From: JACQQW01 sp964520655
GTDB taxonomy: Bacteria > Omnitrophota > Gorgyraeia > Zapsychrales > Fredricksoniimonadaceae
Reading direction: 5' to 3'
DNA: 64,000 nt
Assembly: GCA_964520655.1 (NCBI GenBank)
Contig: CAZFNI010000011.1
Span: 1 to 64,000 of the forward strand
In this document: piece after piece, positions 44,284 to 53,478 of the stretch
How the letters are laid out: each line of letters starts with the position of its first letter
How positions within the stretch are numbered: position 1 is the stretch's first letter
Notes under the pieces: generated by a model
Database searches by the model: none
Told to the model about the DNA's origin: nothing
The model's input: the letters and a program-made list of their open reading frames with translations, nothing else
Position numbers and translations under genes: made by a program

Positions 44284-45240
44284 ATGGCCTATTACATCGG
44301 ATTGGATATCGGCGGGACAAAGATCGCGGGCGCATTGGTCGCGGCCAACGGCCGTATCTACAACCGCGTGAAAGTGGCGACGCCCAAACGTGTGAATGCC
44401 AAAGAGATCTACGCCTGTATTTTAGACAGCATTGACGAGTTGGTTGTATCCTCTAAAGTTTCCCGCAAACAGATCAACGGCATTGGCTTGGGAGTCCCGG
44501 GCATTGTCGATACACACAACAGCCATATTCTAGCTGCGCCGAATATTGCCTTAACGGGGTTCCCCCTGAGCCAGAAATTAAAACAGAAGTTCCGTATGCC
44601 CATCGCCATGGCCAATGATGTCAATGCCGGACTTCTTGGGGAAGCGTGGCTGGGGGCGGCTAAAGGGTATGAATGTGTGGCAGGTGTTTTCCCGGGGACA
44701 GGCGTCGGCGGTGCGGTCCTTGAGCATGGCCGGTTGGTCTTAGGCGCCCAGGGAGCTGCGACGGAACTGGGGCATATGATCATGGATGTCCATGGGCCGT
44801 TGTGCCATTGTGGTAATCACGGTTGTTTGGAAGCGCTGGCCAGCCGCTGGGCCATTGAGCGGGATATCCGCAAACTCATCAGGTCTGGCCGCAGGTCCCT
44901 TGTGACCAAAATGACCGACGGCCATCTGACGACGATCAAAAGCCGTGTCCTCAAAGATGCCTTGCAGAAGAATGACGCTGTGGTCAAGCATGTCATGAGT
45001 GCTGCCAGTCAGAATCTCGGGAAAGCTTCTGTTTCGATCAATCATATCTTTAATCCACAGGCCATTGTCTTTGGCGGCGGGGTCATCAAGGCTTGCGGGT
45101 TTTTTATGCTGCCGATCATCGACCGTATCGTGCACGCGGATCCTTTTTTTAAGAAATTCAATGCTTGCCGCATCCTTCAATCGACACTGGGAGACGATGC
45201 GGTGATGCTGGGTGCCGTACGCCTGGTGCAAAAGCAGTAG
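44284..45240 (+). CDS. ROK-family glucokinase
   Basis: A 318-residue sugar kinase. The ATP motif IGLDIGGTKIAGALV is at residues 5-19; GLGVPGIVD, ANDVNAGLLGEAWLGAA and GTGVGGAVLEHGR form the active site; the zinc motif CHCGNHGCLEALAS marks the ROK family. No DNA-binding domain is present, so it is a kinase rather than a repressor. Glucose is the likely substrate. It follows ppk by five bases and may feed sugar phosphate to the glycogen genes nearby. Confidence 0.92.
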   Translation: MAYYIGLDIGGTKIAGALVAANGRIYNRVKVATPKRVNAKEIYACILDSIDELVVSSKVSRKQINGIGLGVPGIVDTHNSHILAAPNIALTGFPLSQKLKQKFRMPIAMANDVNAGLLGEAWLGAAKGYECVAGVFPGTGVGGAVLEHGRLVLGAQGAATELGHMIMDVHGPLCHCGNHGCLEALASRWAIERDIRKLIRSGRRSLVTKMTDGHLTTIKSRVLKDALQKNDAVVKHVMSAASQNLGKASVSINHIFNPQAIVFGGGVIKACGFFMLPIIDRIVHADPFFKKFNACRILQSTLGDDAVMLGAVRLVQKQ

Positions 45241-45248
45241 GTCCCGTC

Positions 45249-45278
45249 TTGGTTTTTTTGATCAGAATGTTCTATACT
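45249..45278 (+). promoter_or_regulatory. Promoter of the second large gene
   Basis: TTGGTT (45249-45254), 18 bases, TATACT (45273-45278). The ATGs at 45281 and 45290 lie two and eleven bases after the -10 box, so the transcript would have almost no leader before 45290. No clear Shine-Dalgarno is present. Confidence 0.55.
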
Positions 45279-45289
45279 TGATGGGTATC

Positions 45290-48200
45290 ATGAAGAACAT
45301 CTTTTCCTTCCTTATTATTACATGTTTATTCACCAGCCTTATTCCAGAGATAAAGGCTGATGATCTTGTTTTGCCTGCTGCTGGCGTCAGGATGCAGCCA
45401 TCTTCCAGTTTTATGCCGCTTATGCTTAAAGGGGTCATGGTTGACCCCAAAGATCCTTTTCAATTTCATTTTATCGTTGATTCTGGCGACACGGGATCAA
45501 CCCAGGACGCCGTCAATGCTCAAGGCATAAAGCTTGTGAATTATTTTCTGGCGGCGTTGACTGTTCCAGAAGGTGAGATGTGGGTCAATTTATCTCCTTA
45601 TGAAAAGAATAAGGTCATTCCTGAAAGTTTCGGGCGGACCGAGATGGGGAGGGATGTGTTGGCTCAGGATTATATTTTAAAACAGTTAAGCGCGTCGCTG
45701 ACGTATCCGGAAGAGGGATTGGGCAAAAAATTCTGGGATGAAGTATATGCGCAGGTGCAGAAGAAGTACGGCGCCGTGAATATTCCGTTGAACACTTTTA
45801 ATAAAGTGTGGATCATGCCCGCGCAGGCTCAAGTGTATGAGCATAACAATGGGGCGTTCGTGGTTGAGGCAAAACTGAAGGTAATGCTGGAACAAGATTA
45901 CCTGGCAGTTATGAAAAATGCGCAAGCGGGTGGCACTGAAGCTGTTTCTTTTGCCCGCAGCGAAAGGGGGACAATGGCTTTATCTCCTGCTACCCCACGG
46001 GGGGATGGGTTTCGCGAGGACAAAAGAAATAGTTCAGTGACAGGACCCGCTTATGCCGCGATGAAAGCCGTAAAGGAGATTGTCCTTCCCGAGCTTGAGC
46101 AACAAGTCAACGAAGGCGCGCATTTTGCTGCGCTGCGTCAGGCCTATAGCACCATGATCCTGGCTTCCTGGTACAAGATCCGACTCAAAGAAAGTATTCT
46201 GGGGAAACTGTACGTCGACCAGGGCAAGGTCAACGGTATTGCTCTCAATGACAACAGCGACCAGCAAAAAATATATACTCAATATGTGGAGGCCTTCAAA
46301 AAAGGTGTTTATAACTATATTAAGGAATCTTCCGATCCCGCTAAAGCTATTCCTAGAAAGTATTTCTCCGGCGGGGTGACGGTGTTCGATCTGACGGGAA
46401 AAGTCCAGGATTCACTGGAACATCAGACCCCGGATATGGCGATGAAAGCAGGCATTGCCCGCGGGCAAGTCTCCATGTTGACCGTGACGCTAAAAGACAG
46501 TGCCATGTTGACCCAGCCCGACAGTAAAGTGCTGCCTGCCGCCTCCATGTATGGTCCGACCCAGGGATTGAAGACACAGTTAATGATGTGGCATCTAAAA
46601 TATAAAACAACCTTATCCGGTTCCGGGGATCTTTCAAGGCAGGGTTTTATGGATTATTTGCGGCAACAGGGGGTAGATGTTGAGAAGGAGAAACAAAAAG
46701 ATGCCAAGGTATTCATCGATCTTTTGATGCGTCCTATCAGGGAATTGATGAGATCCAAGATGAGGGAAAGGGCTAAGGAGCAGACGGGCGTGGTTATTGA
46801 TCTTGCTCAGCAGCAATGGGTATTCAAGGAAGATCTTCGCGCGTATATTTTTCGATATTTGCGCAACGATAGAGATGCGTATTTCTTCACTGACCTGATC
46901 AATATTTGGTACAAAAACAGCAGCGATCGAGTTTATATCAATGATTTTCGGCGTATTGCCGAGGCATATTTCGAACAGTATGCGGGAGTGTACCAGCAGC
47001 ATTTTGATGGATTTATTGATTCTTTGTTCGCTGATCCTGCAATGAAGGCGTCCCGCAATTTGCGGGAGGATGATCTTTTCCGTTTTGACATGACCAATGA
47101 TCTAAGGACTCTTATTTCCGCATGGCATTTGAAATATAAAGTTGCGCGGATGTCGGGGGATAAAGTTTTTCCTGGAACGGTGGGGTTTTTGCGGTTTTTA
47201 GACGACAGGCTTCATGAGTCAGGAAAAGACCTTCGTCAGTTGAAAAGATCCGATATGGAGGCCTCGCTCAAGGAAATGTTCGCGCCAATTGAAGAATTTG
47301 CCAGGAAGGAATTCGTCCGGGATTTCAAAGCGGGGCGGGCGGCATTTGAAGAGAAGAACATGGTGGTTTATGCCCGGTTAAGGGATGTGCTCCCGGAAAT
47401 ATTCCAAGGGAATGACCGCGTGGGCAATCTGTTAAGCCAGCAGGCGGAGTTCATGTCGCGCAGGGAGTTGGGGAAAGCCCCAAAAGGCGAAGAACGGGTC
47501 AATATTAATGAATTGTGGGCATGGCTTCGGCAATATTACATGGAAACATTCTCCGGGAGCTATGAGCAAAGCTTCAGTGATTTTATCAACGGTCTGATGT
47601 CAATGGATAATGCCATGGGTACGCAGATCAGTTTTTATGTGTTCGATGCCCCTTCTGGTGATCGATCGAAGGAGATATATCTAGCGGAATTAGAGAAATT
47701 AAGCGGTGCGCAAAAAGCTGATCTCAACAGGCTGGCGGCGTTATGGCGCGACCGTTCTTTTGTCGATGTAACGGGTCAGGTCAATGATTATGACGGTCAG
47801 GGCAAGGCCGTTGTCCTGTATTTGCAGGACAAGGGAGAAATTATGGGGATATTATTTGCCAAGCAGGTTGACAGTCTGCGTTGGACTGTTGCCGTCAAGC
47901 TGCGCCGTTCGGTGGAAAGGAATGGTGGTAAACCCGCGAGTGCTGCGATGGATCAACTTTTGCGCGAACAGCTGGATGTTTTTTTGGACCGGGCGATGGC
48001 AACAGATGAAACCCAAAGACGCTGGGGAGGGCTTGCGGCATTAAACACAAGAACACCCGTGATGTTCACTGAGATTGTAATAAGTCAATTGAAGGGATAT
48101 GCCCAGCGCTACCGGCTTTTTTTGCTGTCCCATTCTGACCAGAAAAATAGTCTGGATGGGATCAAGGCATATATTGCCGGGCTAGTTGGTGCGCAGTGGC

Positions 48201-48757
48201 AGGAAGATATGTTCCAAGATCATGTCCAAATTGTATTAGATAGACTGAGTCCCGTTGCTGTCAGCAAGCCTAAAGTAGTTTCGATCAGGGAGCGGCCTTT
48301 GCCGCAAATATCCGTAGATGGCGATTATTTAGGGACATACCTTAAAGATAGCTTTATGGGGAGTAACAGGTTTTTGTATTCCATTATTTCTGCAGAAGCG
48401 GGAGTAGTGGCCAAAGCCAATGGTGGTCAAGTTGATCTTAACACATTGTCTCTTAAGATCAGAGAACGTCTTCAAGCCGCCACATACAGGGATTTATTCT
48501 TTGCAAGCCTGGATACATTGCTTAACGCGGAAATCAAAGATTTTGCCATGAACGGAAAAGAGTTGAATTCACAACCTAATGATCTGGGGGGTATTGACCT
48601 TAATGACCGCAACCTGTCGCTTTTGATCAAACGCGACCCTCACGGGATTGTTCTGCCTGTCTCTGCGCAGGATTTGAGTCAAGTGCATTTTGACGGCCTA
48701 TTTCCCCTCATTTTGAATGTATCTGCCGTTTCTAACCTCAATGATCTCTTAAATTAA
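45290..48757 (+). CDS. Large secreted protein of the GGIDLN-tail family
   Basis: A 1155-residue protein (start at ATG 45290). Signal peptide MKNIFSFLIITCLFTSL...IKA is followed by a domain with HFIVDSGDTGS, FGRTEMGRDVLAQDYILKQL and IPLNTFNKVWIMPAQAQVYE (to about residue 220), a pattern I associate with Omnitrophota proteins. Next is the helical module shared with the gene at 1-7844 (about residues 235-365). The middle has two similar alpha-helical repeats, AWHLKYK type, starting near residues 426 and 604, and a diverged third near 923-1080. The C-terminus is LGGIDLN plus about 55 residues. No enzyme motif is seen, so its role may be structural, adhesive or delivery-related. Confidence 0.85.
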   Translation: MKNIFSFLIITCLFTSLIPEIKADDLVLPAAGVRMQPSSSFMPLMLKGVMVDPKDPFQFHFIVDSGDTGSTQDAVNAQGIKLVNYFLAALTVPEGEMWVNLSPYEKNKVIPESFGRTEMGRDVLAQDYILKQLSASLTYPEEGLGKKFWDEVYAQVQKKYGAVNIPLNTFNKVWIMPAQAQVYEHNNGAFVVEAKLKVMLEQDYLAVMKNAQAGGTEAVSFARSERGTMALSPATPRGDGFREDKRNSSVTGPAYAAMKAVKEIVLPELEQQVNEGAHFAALRQAYSTMILASWYKIRLKESILGKLYVDQGKVNGIALNDNSDQQKIYTQYVEAFKKGVYNYIKESSDPAKAIPRKYFSGGVTVFDLTGKVQDSLEHQTPDMAMKAGIARGQVSMLTVTLKDSAMLTQPDSKVLPAASMYGPTQGLKTQLMMWHLKYKTTLSGSGDLSRQGFMDYLRQQGVDVEKEKQKDAKVFIDLLMRPIRELMRSKMRERAKEQTGVVIDLAQQQWVFKEDLRAYIFRYLRNDRDAYFFTDLINIWYKNSSDRVYINDFRRIAEAYFEQYAGVYQQHFDGFIDSLFADPAMKASRNLREDDLFRFDMTNDLRTLISAWHLKYKVARMSGDKVFPGTVGFLRFLDDRLHESGKDLRQLKRSDMEASLKEMFAPIEEFARKEFVRDFKAGRAAFEEKNMVVYARLRDVLPEIFQGNDRVGNLLSQQAEFMSRRELGKAPKGEERVNINELWAWLRQYYMETFSGSYEQSFSDFINGLMSMDNAMGTQISFYVFDAPSGDRSKEIYLAELEKLSGAQKADLNRLAALWRDRSFVDVTGQVNDYDGQGKAVVLYLQDKGEIMGILFAKQVDSLRWTVAVKLRRSVERNGGKPASAAMDQLLREQLDVFLDRAMATDETQRRWGGLAALNTRTPVMFTEIVISQLKGYAQRYRLFLLSHSDQKNSLDGIKAYIAGLVGAQWQEDMFQDHVQIVLDRLSPVAVSKPKVVSIRERPLPQISVDGDYLGTYLKDSFMGSNRFLYSIISAEAGVVAKANGGQVDLNTLSLKIRERLQAATYRDLFFASLDTLLNAEIKDFAMNGKELNSQPNDLGGIDLNDRNLSLLIKRDPHGIVLPVSAQDLSQVHFDGLFPLILNVSAVSNLNDLLN
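45990..46011 (+). repeat. 22-bp segment identical to 1-22
   Basis: This is the partner of the copy at the left edge, in the same frame and the same place in the protein. The following 70 or so bases are also similar. Confidence 0.75.
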
Positions 48758-48761
48758 GAGA
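48745..48761. repeat. Short inverted repeat at the stop codon of the large gene
   Basis: TCTCTTAA, one base, TTAAGAGA; it spans the TAA stop. The following bases (AATTTC) are not a T-run, so a terminator role is doubtful. Confidence 0.4.
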
Positions 48762-48768
48762 AATTTCA

Positions 48769-48796
48769 TTGATGATTCGTTTTTCCTCTATATAAT
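48769..48796 (+). promoter_or_regulatory. Leaderless promoter of glgB
   Basis: TTGATG (48769-48774), 16 bases, TATAAT (48791-48796), six bases, ATG 48803. There is no room for a ribosome site between promoter and start codon. Confidence 0.75.
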
Positions 48797-48802
48797 CTAA
48801 AT

Positions 48803-50725
48803 ATGTCTACCTCTACCTCGAAATCTCATGTCATAGCAGCGTCGCATTTTGGTGAACAGGATTCGTATCTATTTAAAGAAGGTAATCATTTCAGGCTTTA
48901 CAATAAGCTGGGAGCCAAACTCACTACGGTCAATGGGCAAGCGGGGGTGTATTTCGCCGTTTGGGCGCCCAACGCGAAATCCGTGTCTGTCATTGGGAAC
49001 TTCAACCATTGGGACCGCCAGCAGCATCCGTTGTTTCCCCGCTGGGATTCCTCCGGCGTATGGGAAGGGTTTATCCCGGGATTAGGCAAGGGCGAACTGT
49101 ATAAATATTTCATCACTTCTCATAAAGATTATTATCAGGTCGAAAAACAGGACCCTTTTGCTATTTATAATGAAGTTGCCCCACGGACAGCGTCGGTGGT
49201 CTGGGATTTGGATTACGGCTGGAATGACCATGCCTGGATGAAGGAACGTCACAAGAAGAACGCGCTGGATGCGCCGTATTCGGTGTATGAAATGCATATC
49301 GGTTCCTGGCGGCGTATCGTCGAGGAGGGGAATCGGTCGTTTAATTACCGCGAATTAGCTGAGCATTTGATCCCGTATCTAAAAGACCTGGGGTTCACGC
49401 ATGTGGAATTCCTGCCGGTCATGGAGCATCCATTTTATGGCTCATGGGGTTATCAAACGCTGGGGTATTTCTCAACATCCAGCCGCTGGGGTACACCGCA
49501 GGATTTTATGTATTTGGTCGACCGCCTGCATCAAAACGGTATCGGCGTTATCTTAGATTGGGTCCCGTCCCATTTTCCTGGCGACGAACATGGCTTGGCA
49601 TATTTCGACGGCACGCATCTGTTCGAACATGCCGACCCCAAGAAGGGATATCATCCCGACTGGAACAGCTACATTTTTAATTATGGACGCAATGAAGTGC
49701 GGGAATTCTTGATCTCAAGTGCCATGTTCTGGTGCGACAAGTATCACATTGACGGCCTTCGCGTTGACGCGGTCGCCTCGATGCTCTATCTGGATTATTC
49801 CCGTAAGCAATTTGAATGGATCCCCAATCAGTACGGCGGCCGGGAGAACCTTGACGCGATCTATTTTTTACGCCGTCTAAATGAAAGCGTATATAAAGAA
49901 TACCCGGATATTCAGATGATCGCCGAGGAATCCACCGCTTGGGGCGGGGTGTCCCGCCCGGTCGAGACCGGTGGTTTGGGTTTCGGCATGAAATGGAACA
50001 TGGGCTGGATGCACGATACATTATTGTACATTTCCAAAGACCCGATCCACCGTAAATACCATCATCATGAATTGACTTTTAGTTTTCTTTACGCTTTTAC
50101 CGAGAACTTTGTCTTGTCGATCTCGCACGATGAGGTGGTGCATGGCAAAGGGGCGCTGGTCAATAAAATGCCAGGCGATGACTGGCAGAAGTTCGCTAAT
50201 TTGAGATTATTATTCGGTTATATGTTCGCGCATCCCGGCAAGAAATTGCTGTTCATGGGCTGCGAGTTCGCCCAGTGGGATGAGTGGCATCACGACAAGA
50301 GCCTCGACTGGCATTTGACGCAGTTCGGCCCTCACCAGGGCATCATGCGCTGGGTCAAAGATCTCAACGCGGTCTATAAAAATGAACCGGCTTTGTTCCA
50401 GAGGGATTTCACCTCGGATGGATTTGAATGGATCGACCTTAACGATTATAATCAAGGGGTGATCAGTTTCATGCGCAGGTCTGCGGATGGCCAGCGCATT
50501 GTCGCGGTGTGCAATTTTACTCCCATGACATGGTTTGACTATAACATCGGCGTCCCGGCATCAGGTGAGTGGAAAGAAATATTGAACAGCGACGCAGAAA
50601 TATACGGCGGCAGCGGCAAGGGGAATATGGGGATCAAAACAGCGCAGTCGGTCCCGTTTCACGGCAGACCCTATTCGTTATCATTGACCATACCGCCTCT
50701 GGGGATATTATTGTTGAAGCAATAA
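48803..50725 (+). CDS. glgB: 1,4-alpha-glucan branching enzyme
   Basis: A 640-residue GH13 enzyme that makes alpha-1,6 branches in glycogen. The N-terminal CBM48 domain (FAVWAPNAKSVSVIGNFNHW) precedes the (beta/alpha)8 barrel: WVPSHFPGDEHGL, GLRVDAVASMLYLDY (nucleophile Asp), IAEESTAWGG (acid Glu) and LSISHDEVVHGK (third Asp). Length is near the usual 630-730. It heads a run of winged-helix, GH57 and malQ genes, all for alpha-glucan metabolism. Confidence 0.97.
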   Translation: MSTSTSKSHVIAASHFGEQDSYLFKEGNHFRLYNKLGAKLTTVNGQAGVYFAVWAPNAKSVSVIGNFNHWDRQQHPLFPRWDSSGVWEGFIPGLGKGELYKYFITSHKDYYQVEKQDPFAIYNEVAPRTASVVWDLDYGWNDHAWMKERHKKNALDAPYSVYEMHIGSWRRIVEEGNRSFNYRELAEHLIPYLKDLGFTHVEFLPVMEHPFYGSWGYQTLGYFSTSSRWGTPQDFMYLVDRLHQNGIGVILDWVPSHFPGDEHGLAYFDGTHLFEHADPKKGYHPDWNSYIFNYGRNEVREFLISSAMFWCDKYHIDGLRVDAVASMLYLDYSRKQFEWIPNQYGGRENLDAIYFLRRLNESVYKEYPDIQMIAEESTAWGGVSRPVETGGLGFGMKWNMGWMHDTLLYISKDPIHRKYHHHELTFSFLYAFTENFVLSISHDEVVHGKGALVNKMPGDDWQKFANLRLLFGYMFAHPGKKLLFMGCEFAQWDEWHHDKSLDWHLTQFGPHQGIMRWVKDLNAVYKNEPALFQRDFTSDGFEWIDLNDYNQGVISFMRRSADGQRIVAVCNFTPMTWFDYNIGVPASGEWKEILNSDAEIYGGSGKGNMGIKTAQSVPFHGRPYSLSLTIPPLGILLLKQ

Positions 50726-50740
50726 ACAAAGGAGCTGGTT

Positions 50741-51037
50741 ATGAAAGAAAAAGTCATTGAAGCAGCAGGGAAAACGTGGAAGTATTTGGGGCAGAACGGT
50801 GAGACCAATGTTATTGCCTTGTCTAAGTCGTTGTCGGAGAAACCGGAAGTGGTCATGCAGGCTGTAGGCTGGCTGGCCCGCGAGGACAAGATCCATTATT
50901 CGGTCAAGAACCGCCGTACATTTGTGTCTCTTGTCGAGAATGAAGTGCGCGCGTTCAATGCCCAGATGTACCATATGGATCAGCAGATCGTCAGCCCCGC
51001 GAGCAGCGTCTCGAGGAAAGCGAAAGTCAAGAAATGA
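50741..51037 (+). CDS. Winged-helix protein (DUF2582-like)
   Basis: A 98-residue winged-helix protein (TWKYLGQNGETNVIALSKSL, AVGWLAREDKIHYS) with the pattern of DUF2582. Its role is unknown; it could regulate the glucan genes. A KAG-GAG ribosome site lies upstream. It overlaps the GH57 gene by ATGA. Confidence 0.78.
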   Translation: MKEKVIEAAGKTWKYLGQNGETNVIALSKSLSEKPEVVMQAVGWLAREDKIHYSVKNRRTFVSLVENEVRAFNAQMYHMDQQIVSPASSVSRKAKVKK

Positions 51038-53478
51038 ACAAGTTTGTCTGTGTGCACGGACATTTTTATCAGCCTCCCAGGGAGAACCCGTGGCTGGAAG
51101 AAGTGGAGCTGCAGGATTCCGCTTTTCCCTACCATGACTGGAATGAACGGGTCACGGCCGAATGTTATGCCCGCAATGCCGACGCCCGCATTTTAGATGT
51201 ACACCACCGCATCGTTGATATTGTCAATAATTATTCCAGGATCAGTTTTAATTTCGGCCCGACGCTATTATATTGGATGAAGCACAAGTCCCCGGTGACG
51301 TACGCCGCCATTTTGGAAGCGGACAAGCAAAGTCAGAAGAATTTCGGCGGACATGGGTCCGCCATGGCTCAGGTCTATAATCATATCATCATGCCGCTGG
51401 CCAATTCCCGCGACAAGCGGACCCAGATCATCTGGGGCTTAAGGGATTTTGAAAGCCGTTTTAAGCGTAAGGCTGAGGGGATGTGGCTGGGGGAGACCGC
51501 TGTTGATCTTCAGACGCTGGACATCATGGCGGAGTTTGGTGTTAAGTTCACTGTGCTGGCGCCGCATCAGGCCAAACGGTTTAAGGCCAAGAAAGGCGAC
51601 ACGGCCTGGCATCTGGTCAATGGGCATCAGATCGACACCCACGTGGCCTATGAATGTGCTCTTCCGTCGGGACGCAGCATCTGCATCTTTTTTTACAATG
51701 GTCCCATCGCTCAAGGGGTCGCGTTTGAGGGATTGCTGAATAATGGTGAATACTTTGCGGAACGCCTGGTGCGGGATTTTAATGTTAAGGACGACCAGCC
51801 GCAATTGTCGCATATTGCGACCGACGGAGAGACCTATGGCCATCACCATAAGTTCGGCGATATGGCGCTGGCTTACTGTCTGCACTATATCGAAACCCAG
51901 CATTTGGCGCGATTGACCGTCTATGGAGAATTCTTGGAGAAATTCCCGCCTCAGCACGACGTTGAGATCATCGAGAATTCATCCTGGAGCTGCGCTCACG
52001 GGGTTGAACGCTGGCGTTCTAACTGCGGGTGTTCAACCGGAGGCGGGGTCGGCTGGCATCAGCAATGGCGCGCGCCGCTAAGAGAGTCCTTGGATTGGCT
52101 GAGGGACCAAATGATATCCGCTTTTGAAGAGCATTCCCGGGAATTTACGAGCTCTCCCTGGGGGATGCGCGATGATTATATCGATCTGGTCATGGACCAG
52201 AGCCAGCAGGCCCAGGAGATCTTCATCAAGAAACACGTTTCGCGCGAGTTGACGGAACAAGAAAAGATCAAATTATTGAAATTGCTGGCCATGCAGTTCA
52301 ATGCCATGCTGATGTATACCTCCTGCGGCTGGTTCTTTAACGACATTTCCGGTATCGAGACCATACAGATCCTTAATTACGCTGCCAGGGCGATACAGCT
52401 GGCCAAAGAAACAACAGGTCAGGACCTGGAACCTGGATTTTTGCTGCTGCTTGAAAAAGCGCCCAGCAATATCCCCGATCTAAAAGACGGGCGGCAGGTG
52501 TATGTCCAGTTCGTGGCGCCCATGGTCGTTGATCTGCTGCGCGTCGGGGCGCATTATGCGGTGAGTTCGCTGTTCCAGGATTATCCTTTGAAGGCCCAGA
52601 TGTATGCCTATACGGTCGAGCGTGACAAATATATGCTCAAGGAATCGGGTAGGCTCAAGCTTGCGATCGGTTCAGCCACGGTCTATTCCAATTTCACCAG
52701 GGAGAAAGTGGCCATCCAATTCGTCGTGCTTCATTTGGGGGACCATAATTTTATTGGTGGTGTGGACCATCTCAAACAAGATGATTTTTTACTGATGCAG
52801 GGAAAAGTTTTTGCGGCATTCGCACAAAGCAATATCCCTGAGACCATTGCCCAGATCAATCGGTATTTCAGTTCCAATAATTATTCCTTGTGGTATTTGT
52901 TCAAGCAGGAACAGCAGAATATTTTAAATCAGGTCTTGCGTTCCACGATGAATGATATTGAGAACAGTTTTCGGCAGATCTACGAGCACCATTATCCGCT
53001 CATGCATATCAAGAATGATGTGCGCCTGCCGCTGCCCAGGATGTTGACGACGGTCGTGGAATTTGTCCTGCAAAGGGATCTATCCGATGTTCTGGAGGCC
53101 AAAGACCTGGATATGGACAAGCTTCGGTCTCTTGTTGAAGAGATGAAGCGCTGGTCATTTAAAAGGGACCAGTCCAATCTGTCATTTGTGGCCAGCAATT
53201 GCCTAAATACGCTGATGGCCCGTTTAAAGGATCATCCGGAGAATATCATTTTGATGGAACAGATCACGCAAAGCCTGGAAATGCTGATGACCCTTTCGCT
53301 GGATCTGGAGTTATGGGAAGCTCAGAACCATTTTTTTGCGTTGAACAAATCCATTTATGAGGATATTGTTTCCCAAAGTGAGCTTGATCCGCTAGCCATG
53401 CAATGGGTCAAGACATTCAGGCGTTTGGGCGAACTTTTGATGGTATATGTTAAAACGCCCGTGACAAAGGGGGCTTGA
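51034..53478 (+). CDS. GH57 glycoside hydrolase with DUF3536
   Basis: An 814-residue enzyme of GH57, acting on alpha-glucans. The first motif VHGHFYQPPRENPW (residues 7-20) carries the conserved His; IATDGETYGHHHKFGDMAL (about residue 266) contains a catalytic acid; CSTGGGVGWHQQWRAPLRES follows. The long C-terminal region is DUF3536. Activity may be amylase-, glucanotransferase- or branching-like. It overlaps both neighbours and sits between glgB and malQ. Confidence 0.92.
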   Translation: MNKFVCVHGHFYQPPRENPWLEEVELQDSAFPYHDWNERVTAECYARNADARILDVHHRIVDIVNNYSRISFNFGPTLLYWMKHKSPVTYAAILEADKQSQKNFGGHGSAMAQVYNHIIMPLANSRDKRTQIIWGLRDFESRFKRKAEGMWLGETAVDLQTLDIMAEFGVKFTVLAPHQAKRFKAKKGDTAWHLVNGHQIDTHVAYECALPSGRSICIFFYNGPIAQGVAFEGLLNNGEYFAERLVRDFNVKDDQPQLSHIATDGETYGHHHKFGDMALAYCLHYIETQHLARLTVYGEFLEKFPPQHDVEIIENSSWSCAHGVERWRSNCGCSTGGGVGWHQQWRAPLRESLDWLRDQMISAFEEHSREFTSSPWGMRDDYIDLVMDQSQQAQEIFIKKHVSRELTEQEKIKLLKLLAMQFNAMLMYTSCGWFFNDISGIETIQILNYAARAIQLAKETTGQDLEPGFLLLLEKAPSNIPDLKDGRQVYVQFVAPMVVDLLRVGAHYAVSSLFQDYPLKAQMYAYTVERDKYMLKESGRLKLAIGSATVYSNFTREKVAIQFVVLHLGDHNFIGGVDHLKQDDFLLMQGKVFAAFAQSNIPETIAQINRYFSSNNYSLWYLFKQEQQNILNQVLRSTMNDIENSFRQIYEHHYPLMHIKNDVRLPLPRMLTTVVEFVLQRDLSDVLEAKDLDMDKLRSLVEEMKRWSFKRDQSNLSFVASNCLNTLMARLKDHPENIILMEQITQSLEMLMTLSLDLELWEAQNHFFALNKSIYEDIVSQSELDPLAMQWVKTFRRLGELLMVYVKTPVTKGA

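Noticed and set aside
45212..45289. Longer N-terminus for the second large protein
   Set aside because: It would overlap the ROK kinase gene and promoter and hide a clear signal peptide beginning at 45290.
48745..48761. Rho-independent terminator after the second large gene
   Set aside because: The stem is weak and overlaps the stop codon; no T-run follows directly.
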